DNA of 64,000 bases. Source: Allolucifera butyrica (GTDB lineage: Bacteria; Bacillota; Negativicutes; Sporomusales; UPPP01). Of this stretch, positions 56,301 through 63,945 are shown in pieces. Location of the stretch: contig NZ_UPPP01000052.1 of assembly GCF_900476375.1 (NCBI RefSeq), forward strand, positions 62,001-126,000. Reading direction: 5' to 3'. The first letter of the stretch is position 1; every line of letters starts with the position of its first letter. The translations under genes were made by a program, and so were the position numbers. The notes below the pieces were generated by a model, which was given only the letters and a program-made list of their open reading frames with translations, was not told where the DNA came from and ran no database searches.

Positions 56301-58422
56301 GACCTGAATTCAGTACGACTGCGAGTGTACTCACGTTCAGCAGCAGCCCGGCAGTCACCGGCGATATAAAACGGGCGGCAGCAAGGGCCATGCCAACCAC
56401 ACTAAAACCCGCAGCCAATACGAGATTCTGACGGATCACTTCATTCGTATGCCGGCCAATCTCTATTACCGCCGCCACGTTCCGGGGGTCATCACTGCCT
56501 AGAACAATATCCGCCGTACGTACCGCTTCGCCGGTACCGCTCATTCCCATAACAATGCTAACGTCACTGGCGGTAAAAGCAGGAGAGTCATTGGTTCCAT
56601 CCCCTACCATGGCAATCCGTTTACCACTGCGTTTTAGTTTCTCAACCATTTTCATTTTTTCCGCCGGGAGCATTGAGTCCCATTTTGCCGTGAGGCCGAG
56701 TTCATTACAAATATGTTCTGCCGCATAGGAGGTATCGCCGGTAACAACTCCTATATCGGTTATTCCCAGTGTTCGAAGCCGGTGAACCCCTTCATAGCTT
56801 TCCGTTTTTATGATATCGCTGATTCCCAGAACTCCAATCAGGCGCCGGTTTACCGCCACATATAAAACACTACGGCCCAAATGCTCCAGGCGCATAGCCT
56901 TGGCCTTAGCACGAAAAGTTGGTATCCTTTCCCTTTCCATGAGCAGATGATTACCCACGCTAACTCTGTTGCCTTGAATCGCGGCTTGTATCCCATAGTC
57001 CAATTGGGACTGGTTCTCAGCAGACAGGAGCGTCAATCCCCGGCTTCGCACTTCACTTACCAGCATTCTAGCCAGCGGATGGCTCGTTGACTTTTCTGCC
57101 GATGCCGCAAGCAACAAAACATCCGTATCTTTATAACCGGGAATTAACGTCATAATTTCGGCGACCCTGGGCAGCGCGGCAGTTATTGTTCCGGTTTTGT
57201 CAAACAAAACAGTATCAACCTGTCCGGCCCGTTCAATCGCCTCAATATCTTTTATAAAGATACCCCGCCCGGCAGCTTGGGCAGCCGCCGTCCCTAATGC
57301 CGCACTCCGGGCCAAGGCAATTGCCGCCGGACATCCGGCCAGTAATACCGCCAAACTGCGCCTGAAATCCCGGGTAATAAACAGGACAATCCCCGCTATA
57401 ACCAATGCCCAATACATAAACTTACCCGTATATTGTTCCGGCGGGGAATGAATTCCCTGGCGGGACTGACTTTCTTTGATCATCCGGGTAATTTGAGCGA
57501 TGGAAGTAGCATTACCCACCTTATCCGCTCTTACTTTAACCGACCCGGCTTGAACCCGGGTACCGGCAAAAACGGCGTCACCCGTTATTTTAAGCTGCGG
57601 CAAATAACTCCCCGCAATTGCCGCTTGGCTTACGACGGCTTTACCGGCCACAATTTGGCCGTCAACGGGAATATCCTCTCCCGAATGAACCAGAACAATA
57701 TCACCTTCGTTTAATTCGGCCTGTTTAATTAAGTCCTTATGCCCGTTTGACCAACGCCAGACTTCTTGTTCCTTATTTCCAAGAATATTCGCTATGTTCC
57801 GGTTTGAACGTGCCTGCATAGTCAGCCTGAATAAATTGGACAAGTGGACAATCCACAGTACGGATAATCCGGTAATACTTTCCCGCATAGCCAGCAGAAC
57901 CAGCATTGCCAGGAAAAGCACAAGGTCATGATTTACCTTATGCTTCGTAGCCAGAGTGTGAAAACCGTTACGCAAGACCGGATAACCGGAAATGATGGTC
58001 GCCAGGGCCACAAAATTGAAAACCTGCGGCGAAGAAGCAAGCGGCGACCTGCCGACAAGGACCCGTTTCGTTATCAGTCCCGCCAGAACTCCGCCGGTTG
58101 CCAGAGCATATAGGCCGGTTTGTTTTACGGCCGGAGCAGAAATTACTTTGCTTGAGCCTTCCGGCCTCGGGGTAAAATACGATTGGCTTATAGCGGAAAT
58201 AAAGCGCTGAATCTCAACAAGTCCAATCCGGGTTTGGTCAAAATGGATCAGCGCCCGCCCCGTCAGCGGATTGGCGCCGGCAGACCGTATTCCCGCTTCT
58301 TTCGTTAATTGCTGGACCAGATACCCGGCAAAACCGGTATTCCGTCTCAGGCCCGCAACTGAAATACGCAGGCGTCCCGGGATCAACCTATATTCATTTC
58401 TTGCCATAATTTCTGCTGCCAA
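53398..58422 (-). CDS. Tandem P-type ATPase: P1B-like unit fused to P2-type unit
   Basis: About 1674 residues. An N-terminal HMA_2-like domain (PGRLRISVAGLRRN and ANPLTGRALIHFD, no CxxC) is followed by a complete P1B-type unit: LAGCPAAIALA at ~364 (CPA where CPC is usual), LFDKTGTIT at ~408, STSHPLAR at ~448, MVGDGTNDSPAF at ~607. After a ~50-residue linker comes a complete P2-type unit: LTGEPLPVR, VAAIPEGLAAIVTIALA at ~1038, CSDKTGTLTQNKM at ~1081, GDPTEGAM, MTGDGVNDAPA at ~1403 and LWINLIGDGLPAI. Both units keep the phosphorylated Asp. TTG 58422 has AGGAGG 9-10 nt upstream; ATG 58407 is an alternative. Codons before 58422 translate repeat C. Cations transported are unknown. Confidence 0.9.
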   Translation of the reverse strand: MAAEIMARNEYRLIPGRLRISVAGLRRNTGFAGYLVQQLTKEAGIRSAGANPLTGRALIHFDQTRIGLVEIQRFISAISQSYFTPRPEGSSKVISAPAVKQTGLYALATGGVLAGLITKRVLVGRSPLASSPQVFNFVALATIISGYPVLRNGFHTLATKHKVNHDLVLFLAMLVLLAMRESITGLSVLWIVHLSNLFRLTMQARSNRNIANILGNKEQEVWRWSNGHKDLIKQAELNEGDIVLVHSGEDIPVDGQIVAGKAVVSQAAIAGSYLPQLKITGDAVFAGTRVQAGSVKVRADKVGNATSIAQITRMIKESQSRQGIHSPPEQYTGKFMYWALVIAGIVLFITRDFRRSLAVLLAGCPAAIALARSAALGTAAAQAAGRGIFIKDIEAIERAGQVDTVLFDKTGTITAALPRVAEIMTLIPGYKDTDVLLLAASAEKSTSHPLARMLVSEVRSRGLTLLSAENQSQLDYGIQAAIQGNRVSVGNHLLMERERIPTFRAKAKAMRLEHLGRSVLYVAVNRRLIGVLGISDIIKTESYEGVHRLRTLGITDIGVVTGDTSYAAEHICNELGLTAKWDSMLPAEKMKMVEKLKRSGKRIAMVGDGTNDSPAFTASDVSIVMGMSGTGEAVRTADIVLGSDDPRNVAAVIEIGRHTNEVIRQNLVLAAGFSVVGMALAAARFISPVTAGLLLNVSTLAVVLNSGRLLFHRGKRPAANMDLQRFAGKNSQSYPKAPPNNVVYLASTVAGQSSDNNWHLQAWSDACDVLETSPRFGLSAREAQERTALYGMNVLREAAKPSFWKMLGEQFKDFMVQVLLGAAGLCFVIGKTKDAFLTVGIVAANALLGVIQERKANSSLESLRKLSAPQARVIRGGRTARVPAESLVPGDVIVLEAGDRVPADVRLLTTSHFEVEESALTGEPLPVRKEAELICQQDDPIAERCNMAFMGTSVTRGRATAMVIATGMTTEMGKIASLIQTHIEEPTPLQRRLEELGKYLVYGCLGVSGLVFLTGLLRGERILIMLQTAASLAVAAIPEGLAAIVTIALAMGVQRMSRHNIIVRKLSSIETLGCATAICSDKTGTLTQNKMTVRELYTVDRNWQVTGEGYAPYGEFQLDQKTVSPLGNIELGRTLYNGVFCNDAKLMEAKPAGQKKVVSFDRQQPTGWMIDGDPTEGAMLVVAAKAGIRPDELENEHKRLKEFPFEAERQMMSVVCRQGENPPVLYCKGSPDKILSVSSHYVKDGQVVEMDEATRVKIEKANIGMAAKALRVLACAYRELPEFTGEEEASGIETGLIFCGLVGMIDPPRPEVPGAIAKCRAAGVKVIMITGDHPVTAKAIACELGISGRDGRVILGNDLERMSDEELGQAVTATNVYARTSPHQKLRIIKALKQKGYVVAMTGDGVNDAPAVKSADIGIAMGITGTDVTKQAASMTLADDNFATIVRAMEEGRSIYANIRKAIRYLVATNIGEVVLMLLAAFAGLPLPLIPIQLLWINLIGDGLPAIALVNDPPAKDIMNQPLKTADESVFSGGLGRKIITRGVIIGIASLALFIWKLARTGNLILARTLIVAQLAISQFIHIFDCRIERETGKVGLFSNPWLTGAVTVSMGMVGGIIYLPALHPVFGTTFLSGTDWAIATAIAGMTAVVDFGIGYILEHRPPQGPLLAEPGQL

Positions 58423-58452
58423 TGAAATTACCCTCCTCATGAATAAATACTG

Positions 58453-58563
58453 TTTAAGAAAGACCCAAAGGATCTTTAAATGGAAAGAAAGTATTTTACT
58501 TTTCGGCATTTCACGAAAAACTACTTGTATAAGAATATCCCAAAAAGTTATACTTTCTGTTAC
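58453..58563. repeat. Repeat family C, copy 2
   Basis: AAGAAAGACCC-AAAG-GATCTTT then GAAAGTATTTTACTTTTCGG and, after ~35 variable bases, CCCAAAAAGTTATACTTTCTG. It matches 39521-39640 and, as there, lies 30-150 nt upstream of a minus-strand start codon. Confidence 0.75.
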
Positions 58564-58911
58564 TGTAAAAATCAACAGCAAGGATTCACTCCCTGCTGTT
58601 GTTCCCGGCTATATGACTTAATTTATTCTCTCCATACCCGCTTATCTTATGCATAGCTTTCTTATCAGAGCCTTACTCCACCCATCCATCAACGGGCAAA
58701 AAAATACCCTCACACAGGTGAGGGCTAGGTTAGAGGATACAATATATATTGCAAAGAGGAGATGTGCTCTTCTTTCATTATATCGACAAATTATAGCAAA
58801 TCGTAATAGGAAAATAGTCCCAAATTAAATAAAGACACCTTAAAAACCGGTTTTATACTTTGGAAATCTCAAATGCCGGCCATTTTTGTCAACCATCCGG
58901 GGAAAACGTGA
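58564..58911. other. Intergenic region upstream of the fused ATPase
   Basis: 348 bp without a supported gene. It holds a terminator (58697-58725) and AT-rich sequence that could carry the ATPase promoter. Confidence 0.5.
58697..58725 (-). terminator. Intrinsic terminator
   Basis: On the minus strand CCCTCAC-CTGT-GTGAGGG is followed by TATTTTTTT. It would stop transcripts from the phage-like genes before the ATPase. Confidence 0.8.
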
Positions 58912-59283
58912 TTAAGACAGTTTGGATAACGCTTTTTTCACGGCATTGATAACAGTCAGACTGGCTCCGGAAGCGAGGATGATATAAAGTTCATCTCTAA
59001 ACTTTACAAAATCAGAATCCGTCGTTGCGATTTCTTCCGTCCAATGCTCAATTTTTTTCCGGGTGGCTTCGCTGAGTACGTTGGAAGTCTCCGTTTGCAC
59101 CGCCGTGACAATCTCCGCTACAATCTCAGATACAATCGTCTTAACAGAATCGGTGGAAGAAGTATCAACAGCCGTAACATCACTCGAAGCGGATGCAGCC
59201 GCAGTGGTATCCTCTGTAAAACACTGTAAATCAAATTTTTCCATGCTAGCCCTCTCCTTCTCATTTTTTCCTTTTCCAGCCAT
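58912..59283 (-). CDS. Small phage-like protein (about 123 aa)
   Basis: Either ATG 59283 (MAGKGKNEKERAS, with AGGGGGTG upstream) or ATG 59244 (MEKFDLQCFTED, with AAGGAGAGGG upstream) may be the start. The KFDLQCF opening resembles the FDLQLF leader often seen on phage structural proteins of Firmicutes. The middle is Thr/Ser/Ala-rich and the C-terminus ends in a hydrophobic helix (LYIILASGASLTVINAVKKAL). It starts 11 nt after the amidase-like gene. I assign no function. Confidence 0.55.
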   Translation of the reverse strand: MAGKGKNEKERASMEKFDLQCFTEDTTAAASASSDVTAVDTSSTDSVKTIVSEIVAEIVTAVQTETSNVLSEATRKKIEHWTEEIATTDSDFVKFRDELYIILASGASLTVINAVKKALSKLS

Positions 59284-59294
59284 ACAATCACCCC

Positions 59295-59756
59295 CTAAAC
59301 TGCTCGCCTGAGATCCATCGGGGTCACACAATCCGGAGCCACATCGTTTAAAACCTTTAGCCCGCCGGCGTGAAGAATCCGCGTCCATGTTTCACTGCAA
59401 TTCATGGCAAGAAGGTTGCCGGGAAGCTTAACACCCGTTAAATCATACAGCCCGCCGCGAACGCAGTCTACATAGCCGTAGGGACTGCCGATCAGCTTCC
59501 GGGCTTCTGACTCTGCCGCCATCAAATCCGGAATTTCTACCTCAATAAACTCCGCGTCAGGGCTGTCCCTGTATTTGTCAGGGTCATGCAGCCATACACC
59601 GGGATAAGGGTCACTGCGATCTTTCATCCCCAAGGATTCAAGGGTACTGTTTAGGATAATCCCGGCAACGTGGGAATAAGGGCCGTGTGTGGCGCCTTGA
59701 ATAATCTTATCTACCTCGCTGTCACCGCCGACAAAAATTAAAGTTAGGTTTGCCAT
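59295..59756 (-). CDS. Permuted NlpC/P60-like (YiiX/papain-fold) hydrolase
   Basis: 153 residues. THGPYSHVAGIIL carries the His and LAMNCSETWTRIL the Cys of a circularly permuted papain-like fold, with GSPYGYVDCVRGGLYDLTG between them. Phages and bacteria use such enzymes on cell wall or lipid substrates. No signal peptide is seen, which suits a phage gene. ATG follows GGGGGGGTGATAAGAA. It lies just downstream of an amidase remnant. Confidence 0.7.
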   Translation of the reverse strand: MANLTLIFVGGDSEVDKIIQGATHGPYSHVAGIILNSTLESLGMKDRSDPYPGVWLHDPDKYRDSPDAEFIEVEIPDLMAAESEARKLIGSPYGYVDCVRGGLYDLTGVKLPGNLLAMNCSETWTRILHAGGLKVLNDVAPDCVTPMDLRRAV

Positions 59757-59762
59757 TTCTTA

Positions 59763-59888
59763 TCACCCCCCCTCATCTTTAAAATAGTCTGTGATTCCTC
59801 GCGCAATAGCCCGCGCGTAACGGTCCTGCCATATCGGATCTCCCAGTAGCACAGCTTCCTCCGCATTGGATAAGAAGGCCATTTCTGT
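59763..59888 (-). pseudogene. 3' remnant of an N-acetylmuramoyl-L-alanine amidase (Amidase_3)
   Basis: The frame encodes EMAFLSNAEEAVLLGDP and DRYARAIARGITDYF, the end of an Amidase_3/CwlD-type enzyme, where EMGFLSN holds the catalytic Glu. A TAG stop lies a few codons upstream (near 59900) and no 5' part is present. It probably marks a deleted lysin gene. Confidence 0.75.
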
Positions 59889-59937
59889 TTTTTGCCTCTA
59901 CTCTATATATTCAAATTCCGCGTATTTTTTAATGGGC

Positions 59938-59969
59938 CAAAAAAAAATAGACACCAACGTGTCTATTTC
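59938..59969 (-). terminator. Terminator of the rraA-BASS operon
   Basis: AAATAGACAC-GTTG-GTGTCTATTT followed on the minus strand by a run of nine T. Confidence 0.9.
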
Positions 59970-59974
59970 TGCAT

Positions 59975-59990
59975 CCTTTTAAGCAGGCTC
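59975..59990. repeat. Repeat family A, right-end scar
   Basis: CCTTTTAAGCAGGCTC matches the right terminal inverted repeat of family A; the rest of the element is gone. It lies about 90 nt from the truncated amidase gene. Confidence 0.6.
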
Positions 59991-60014
59991 GTTTTAGAAA
60001 GTACGTTGTATTAG

Positions 60015-61001
60015 TTAATAGGAAGCGGTTGTCTCATGCTGGCTCCTAATCCTTTTTTCATCAAAATATTTAAGAATAGTAGGAATGACCGCCGCTGTCG
60101 GCTGCTGAAACAACATCAGCAAAGCAATGGGAACAGCCACCGCCGGCGGAAAATAAGTAATGGCTATAACCAGCCCGCAACTGGCATTGCGCATACCGAC
60201 GCTGTAGATCATCGCCATTGTAACATCCCGGGTACGATTCGGAACAAACAGCGAACCCACATAGCCGAGAGCGTAGGCAGATAAGACCATTAACAGCGCA
60301 ACCGCTATCATTTGGACTATATCCAGCGATAAGTTAATAGCCGGCGCTACGAGCGAGCCGTTGAAGAATATTACGACGAACAGCGCCAGTTTGGAGGTCA
60401 TTCCGCCGGCCCCTTTGGCAAAACCGGACGTCTTACCGCCTGTCCAGTCATGAATCAGCATTCCCGCAATGCTCGGAATGGTCACCATCAAAAGAAGCTG
60501 GATCACCAGGGAAGTATAATTTATAGCCACTGCCTGACCCACTATCATCTTATAATAGAGTGGCAGCAAAGCAGGCACAATCATCGTATCCAGGGTAACG
60601 GCCACAAGCGATATGGGGATATTGCCCTGGTTGAGCGCCGTCCACATGACCGATGTGACACCGACCGGAATAGCGGCCCCTACCAGCAGACCCAGTTGCG
60701 TCTGTGGTGCATTGGCGTAAAGCAGGTCCCCTAAAAACCAGGCAGTCAGCGGTGTCACGATATGTATCAACAGAAGAACCCATAGCGGAATCCACGGTCT
60801 TCCCATTACCTGGATAAAGCTCTTCATGCTTGTCCCCAGTGAAGTCACAAAAGTCATGTACGCAAACAATACTACCAAGAGCACACGAATATGAGGGCCG
60901 TCCGGCACCTTCGCAATGAATCCTATTATCAGCGCCGACAGGACCACCAGAAACATTCGTTTCCCTAGCCAGCTGTTAACGGCGGTACACGATATTTTCA
61001 T
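60015..61001 (-). CDS. BASS-family (bile acid:sodium symporter-like) transporter
   Basis: About 328 residues with nine to ten helices. TLGTSMKSFIQVMGRP-type and GAAIPVGVTSVMWTALNQGN motifs, and the conserved YSVGMRNASCGLVIAITYFPP near the end (split: SVGMRNASCGLVIA and ITYFPP), are family traits. Bacterial members move organic acids with Na+; bile acids are not implied. ATG at 61001 has GGGAGG 7 nt upstream. It follows the RraA-like gene by 24 nt, so the two work together, perhaps on a keto acid. Confidence 0.88.
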   Translation of the reverse strand: MKISCTAVNSWLGKRMFLVVLSALIIGFIAKVPDGPHIRVLLVVLFAYMTFVTSLGTSMKSFIQVMGRPWIPLWVLLLIHIVTPLTAWFLGDLLYANAPQTQLGLLVGAAIPVGVTSVMWTALNQGNIPISLVAVTLDTMIVPALLPLYYKMIVGQAVAINYTSLVIQLLLMVTIPSIAGMLIHDWTGGKTSGFAKGAGGMTSKLALFVVIFFNGSLVAPAINLSLDIVQMIAVALLMVLSAYALGYVGSLFVPNRTRDVTMAMIYSVGMRNASCGLVIAITYFPPAVAVPIALLMLFQQPTAAVIPTILKYFDEKRIRSQHETTASY

Positions 61002-61025
61002 AATCAAGCCTCCCTAAAGTCACAA

Positions 61026-61712
61026 TTAGGAATTTTCTTGCACAACGACGGCACCCCTCGCTTCAAGCTCCCGTTCAACCCACCGGCGATCCCATGCCCC
61101 TTGGGCTATATCCTCCATTACCTTGCTCTCCTGGCGGGATTTTTCCTTGGCTTTTTCCAGCAGCATCTCGGCATCCCGCGGAATAATGACGACAATTCCA
61201 TCTGCATCGCCGACCAGAATATCTCCCGGATGGACGACAACTCCCCCGCAAACTACGGGAACATTGATCTCGCCCGGTCCGTCCTTATAGGGTCCGGCCG
61301 GAGTGATTCCCGCCGCATAGATGGGCATGCCCATTTTTTTCAGCGCCCCCACATCTCGAATGGCACCGTCGATAACAAAGCCGCCCAGCCCCCTCTGCTT
61401 GGCCCATGACGCCATCAATTCCCCCATTATCGAGTTCGTCAGATCGCCTTGGGCATCTACAACCACAATATCACCCGGCTCGGCAAGATCAAGCGCCCTG
61501 TGCAGCATAAGATTATCACCGGGGCGGGACTTAACGGTAAACGCCGGTCCAAGCAGCGACACGTCGCTGATCGGGCGGATTTTTGCGTTCATACACGACA
61601 TACGGTTCATATTGTCGGCGATATTGGCCACCGGTATTCCGGCAAAGCCTTCAATTAAAGCCTGAGGCGGTCGTTTTACCTGGGTAAAAATACGCAATCC
61701 GACATTGGACAT
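61026..61712 (-). CDS. RraA-like / 4-hydroxy-4-methyl-2-oxoglutarate aldolase family protein
   Basis: 228 residues of the HMG-aldolase/RraA fold: GPAFTVKSRPGDN, VVDAQGDLTNSIMGELMASW and GFVIDGAIRDVGALKKMGMP (the R-D-V signature). Most such genes beside transporters encode divalent-metal pyruvate aldolases or oxaloacetate decarboxylases rather than RNase E regulators. A C-terminal extension of ~50 charged residues follows the core. ATG follows GGGAGCATGGAGAT. First gene of a two-gene operon with the BASS transporter. Confidence 0.88.
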   Translation of the reverse strand: MSNVGLRIFTQVKRPPQALIEGFAGIPVANIADNMNRMSCMNAKIRPISDVSLLGPAFTVKSRPGDNLMLHRALDLAEPGDIVVVDAQGDLTNSIMGELMASWAKQRGLGGFVIDGAIRDVGALKKMGMPIYAAGITPAGPYKDGPGEINVPVVCGGVVVHPGDILVGDADGIVVIIPRDAEMLLEKAKEKSRQESKVMEDIAQGAWDRRWVERELEARGAVVVQENS

Positions 61713-61801
61713 ATCTCCATGCTCCCTTCATAGCATTGTTGGCAAACTTTCGCCTGCCGTCCTATTTTCTTATCAGTCAGCATGCACCACAGCAGCCAAC
61801 G

Positions 61802-63751
61802 CTACAGCGAGAACTTGCTGACCGCCGTTTGCAGCTGATCCGCCGTTTCCACCAGGGCCTGACCGGCCTTGCGGATTTCGTCGACCGAGGCGACCTGTTC
61901 CTGAGTAGCGGCCGATACCTGCATAGTCTGATTGGCATTGCTCTTGCTCATATTATCAATGTTATTGATAGCGGCAACGATTTTTTGGCCGCTTACCGCC
62001 ATATCTTCTATAGACGCGGAAATGACCCGGATCTGCTGGGATACCTCATTGGTCTGGTCAATAATCTCATTAAAGGTTTGGCCGGCTTGGCTCACTATAT
62101 CCGTTCCCAGTTTAACCTCGGTGTTGCCTTTATTCATAGCCACCACCGCGTTATCCGTGTCCACCTGTATTTCGCCGATCAGATGGGTGATTTGTTTCGC
62201 TGCTGTTTCCGACTGCTCCGCCAGCTTGCGCACTTCCTCGGCTACCACCGCAAAGCCCCGGCCTTGTTCACCGGCTCTTGCCGCTTCAATTGCCGCGTTC
62301 AGCGCCAGCAAGTTTGTCTGGTTAGCAATACCGGAAATCGTATCGATAATTTGCCCGATTTCGGTGGAACGTTCTCCCAGCTTCGCCACTACATTGGCCG
62401 AGTCTGCCACACTAGATTCAATGCTGTGCATTTGCGCAACGGCGCTCTCTATCGACTTCCCGCCAGTTGCCGCTAACTGAGCTGCGCCTTGTGACGCCGA
62501 GGCTGCTTTGGTGGAATCGGCAACAATTTGTTTGATTTCGGAAACAATATGATCCACCAGCACCGTGGTATCATTAGCAAAACCAGCCTGTTTCTCGGCA
62601 CTTCCGGAGATTTCGGCAATGGCCGCAGTAACCTGCTCGGCATTTGCAGCCGATTGTTGAGCGCTTGCGGTCAATTGCTGGGAAGCCGCCGAAACCACTT
62701 CAGTGGAAACCGCCACATGCTTGAGCAATTCTCTCAAACCAGCGACCATTACCTGAAAATTCTGTGCCAGCCTGCCGATTTCATCCTTTCCTTTACTTGC
62801 AATATTGACCTTTAAATCCCCGTTTTTTAGAGACTCCGTCGCACGTACCAGTTGAACGATGGGCCTGGTTATCCGATTGGAGATAAAAATACTGATCAGA
62901 ACCACTATAATCATCGTGACAACCAGAACGGCCAGGTTGGTCAACAGCATCTCTTTGCTGACCGCGTTATACTCTTCGTACGTCTTTTCCATGCAAATAA
63001 TCCAGTGCGTTCTGGGGTCATATACATAACTGACCAGTTTTCGTTCACCATTCTCCCCCGTTATTTCTTCACTGCCGCTATGTCCTTTAATCGCCTTCTG
63101 AACAAATGGCTGACTGCTCATATCTTTAGTTTCAGCCATTGCCTTCTCATTGGGGTGAACGATAACCTTGCCGTCTTGATCCAGGATATACGCGGTAACC
63201 CCGTTTACCGACCACTTGGTGACAAATTTCTTTAAAGCGTCGAGGTTGATCGCTGCCTGCAATACCCCGGCAATTTTTCCGTCGTCCGTCCGCACAGGAG
63301 CGGCCAGAATCACAATAGGCTTTCCGGTCGTAGTGCTCTTAAGCCATTTTGAGGCAACCTCTTCCTTGCCGCTTATGGCCTCTTGATAAAATTCGCGTTT
63401 CGAAACCGTACCTAATTTAACGTCATCACCCCTCGCAACCTGTCTGCCTTGATTATCGTCAAGCGCCATGCCAATATCGGTGTATACCTTTTGAACGTCG
63501 GCTATCAACTTTTTAGCGGCCGGCAAGTCGAAATTCTTTATGGCGGAAGTACGGGCAAGGGCTTTGACAAATTCCATTCGTTCATTAATATAAGCCTGGG
63601 TCTCCGTCTTGAAAACATCCGCTTTGCCGGAATTGACCGCATAATAGTCGGCCTCCAGCGGCTTGGTAAACAAAAAGTACGAAAGCACCGTAGAACTAAG
63701 CAGAGGAATACCGCTGACAAGCATGAGTAAAATAATAAGCATTTTTTTCAT
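61802..63751 (-). CDS. Methyl-accepting chemotaxis protein with dCache sensor
   Basis: 649 residues: membrane helix (1-30), an extracellular double-Cache sensor (about 40-285, with [34 protein letters not shown] and [14 protein letters not shown]), second helix (about 290-312), HAMP ([20 protein letters not shown]), then the signalling hairpin with [20 protein letters not shown]. dCache domains bind small ligands such as amino acids or carboxylates. A c-di-GMP-I riboswitch lies in its leader. The ATG at 63751 has a GGGGGG site ~12 nt upstream; an ATG three codons later is also possible. Confidence 0.95.
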   Translation of the reverse strand: MKKMLIILLMLVSGIPLLSSTVLSYFLFTKPLEADYYAVNSGKADVFKTETQAYINERMEFVKALARTSAIKNFDLPAAKKLIADVQKVYTDIGMALDDNQGRQVARGDDVKLGTVSKREFYQEAISGKEEVASKWLKSTTTGKPIVILAAPVRTDDGKIAGVLQAAINLDALKKFVTKWSVNGVTAYILDQDGKVIVHPNEKAMAETKDMSSQPFVQKAIKGHSGSEEITGENGERKLVSYVYDPRTHWIICMEKTYEEYNAVSKEMLLTNLAVLVVTMIIVVLISIFISNRITRPIVQLVRATESLKNGDLKVNIASKGKDEIGRLAQNFQVMVAGLRELLKHVAVSTEVVSAASQQLTASAQQSAANAEQVTAAIAEISGSAEKQAGFANDTTVLVDHIVSEIKQIVADSTKAASASQGAAQLAATGGKSIESAVAQMHSIESSVADSANVVAKLGERSTEIGQIIDTISGIANQTNLLALNAAIEAARAGEQGRGFAVVAEEVRKLAEQSETAAKQITHLIGEIQVDTDNAVVAMNKGNTEVKLGTDIVSQAGQTFNEIIDQTNEVSQQIRVISASIEDMAVSGQKIVAAINNIDNMSKSNANQTMQVSAATQEQVASVDEIRKAGQALVETADQLQTAVSKFSL

Positions 63752-63810
63752 TGCGTTTGATGACCCCCCGGAAAGTAAAAATCAATGATCGCTGCCAAAT
63801 CCATTGCAAA

Positions 63811-63838
63811 CAAGAAAACCAGCCTCATCGCTGGTTTA
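63811..63838 (-). terminator. Riboswitch expression-platform terminator
   Basis: On the minus strand AAACCAGC-GATGAG-GCTGGTTT then TCTTG, placed right after the c-di-GMP aptamer and before the chemoreceptor gene. Confidence 0.75.
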
Positions 63839-63863
63839 TGAGGCGTTTGGCTGTCAGTACCAA

Positions 63864-63945
63864 ACGGCAACCTGGCAATCTTAGGCATCTTGCCCTTAGA
63901 CCCATAGCTTTGCGTCCTTACCTTTCGATAAGTTTGCCAACTATA
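63864..63945 (-). promoter_or_regulatory. Cyclic-di-GMP-I (GEMM) riboswitch
   Basis: On the minus strand GGCAAACTTATCGAAAGGTA, GGACGCAAAGC, GGGTCTAA and GATTGCCAGGTTGCCG follow in order, the hallmark positions of the GEMM-I aptamer (including the tetraloop and its receptor). A hairpin CGTTTGG..CCAAACG and a terminator come next, so c-di-GMP should control transcription of the chemoreceptor gene. An upstream palindrome CAACTCGAGTTG lies at 63954-63965. Confidence 0.93.

Noticed and set aside
58423-58581. N-terminal extension of the fused ATPase frame
   Set aside because: The extension translates repeat family C; a similar peptide appears at the other C copy (39455-39658). A ribosome site places the start at 58422.
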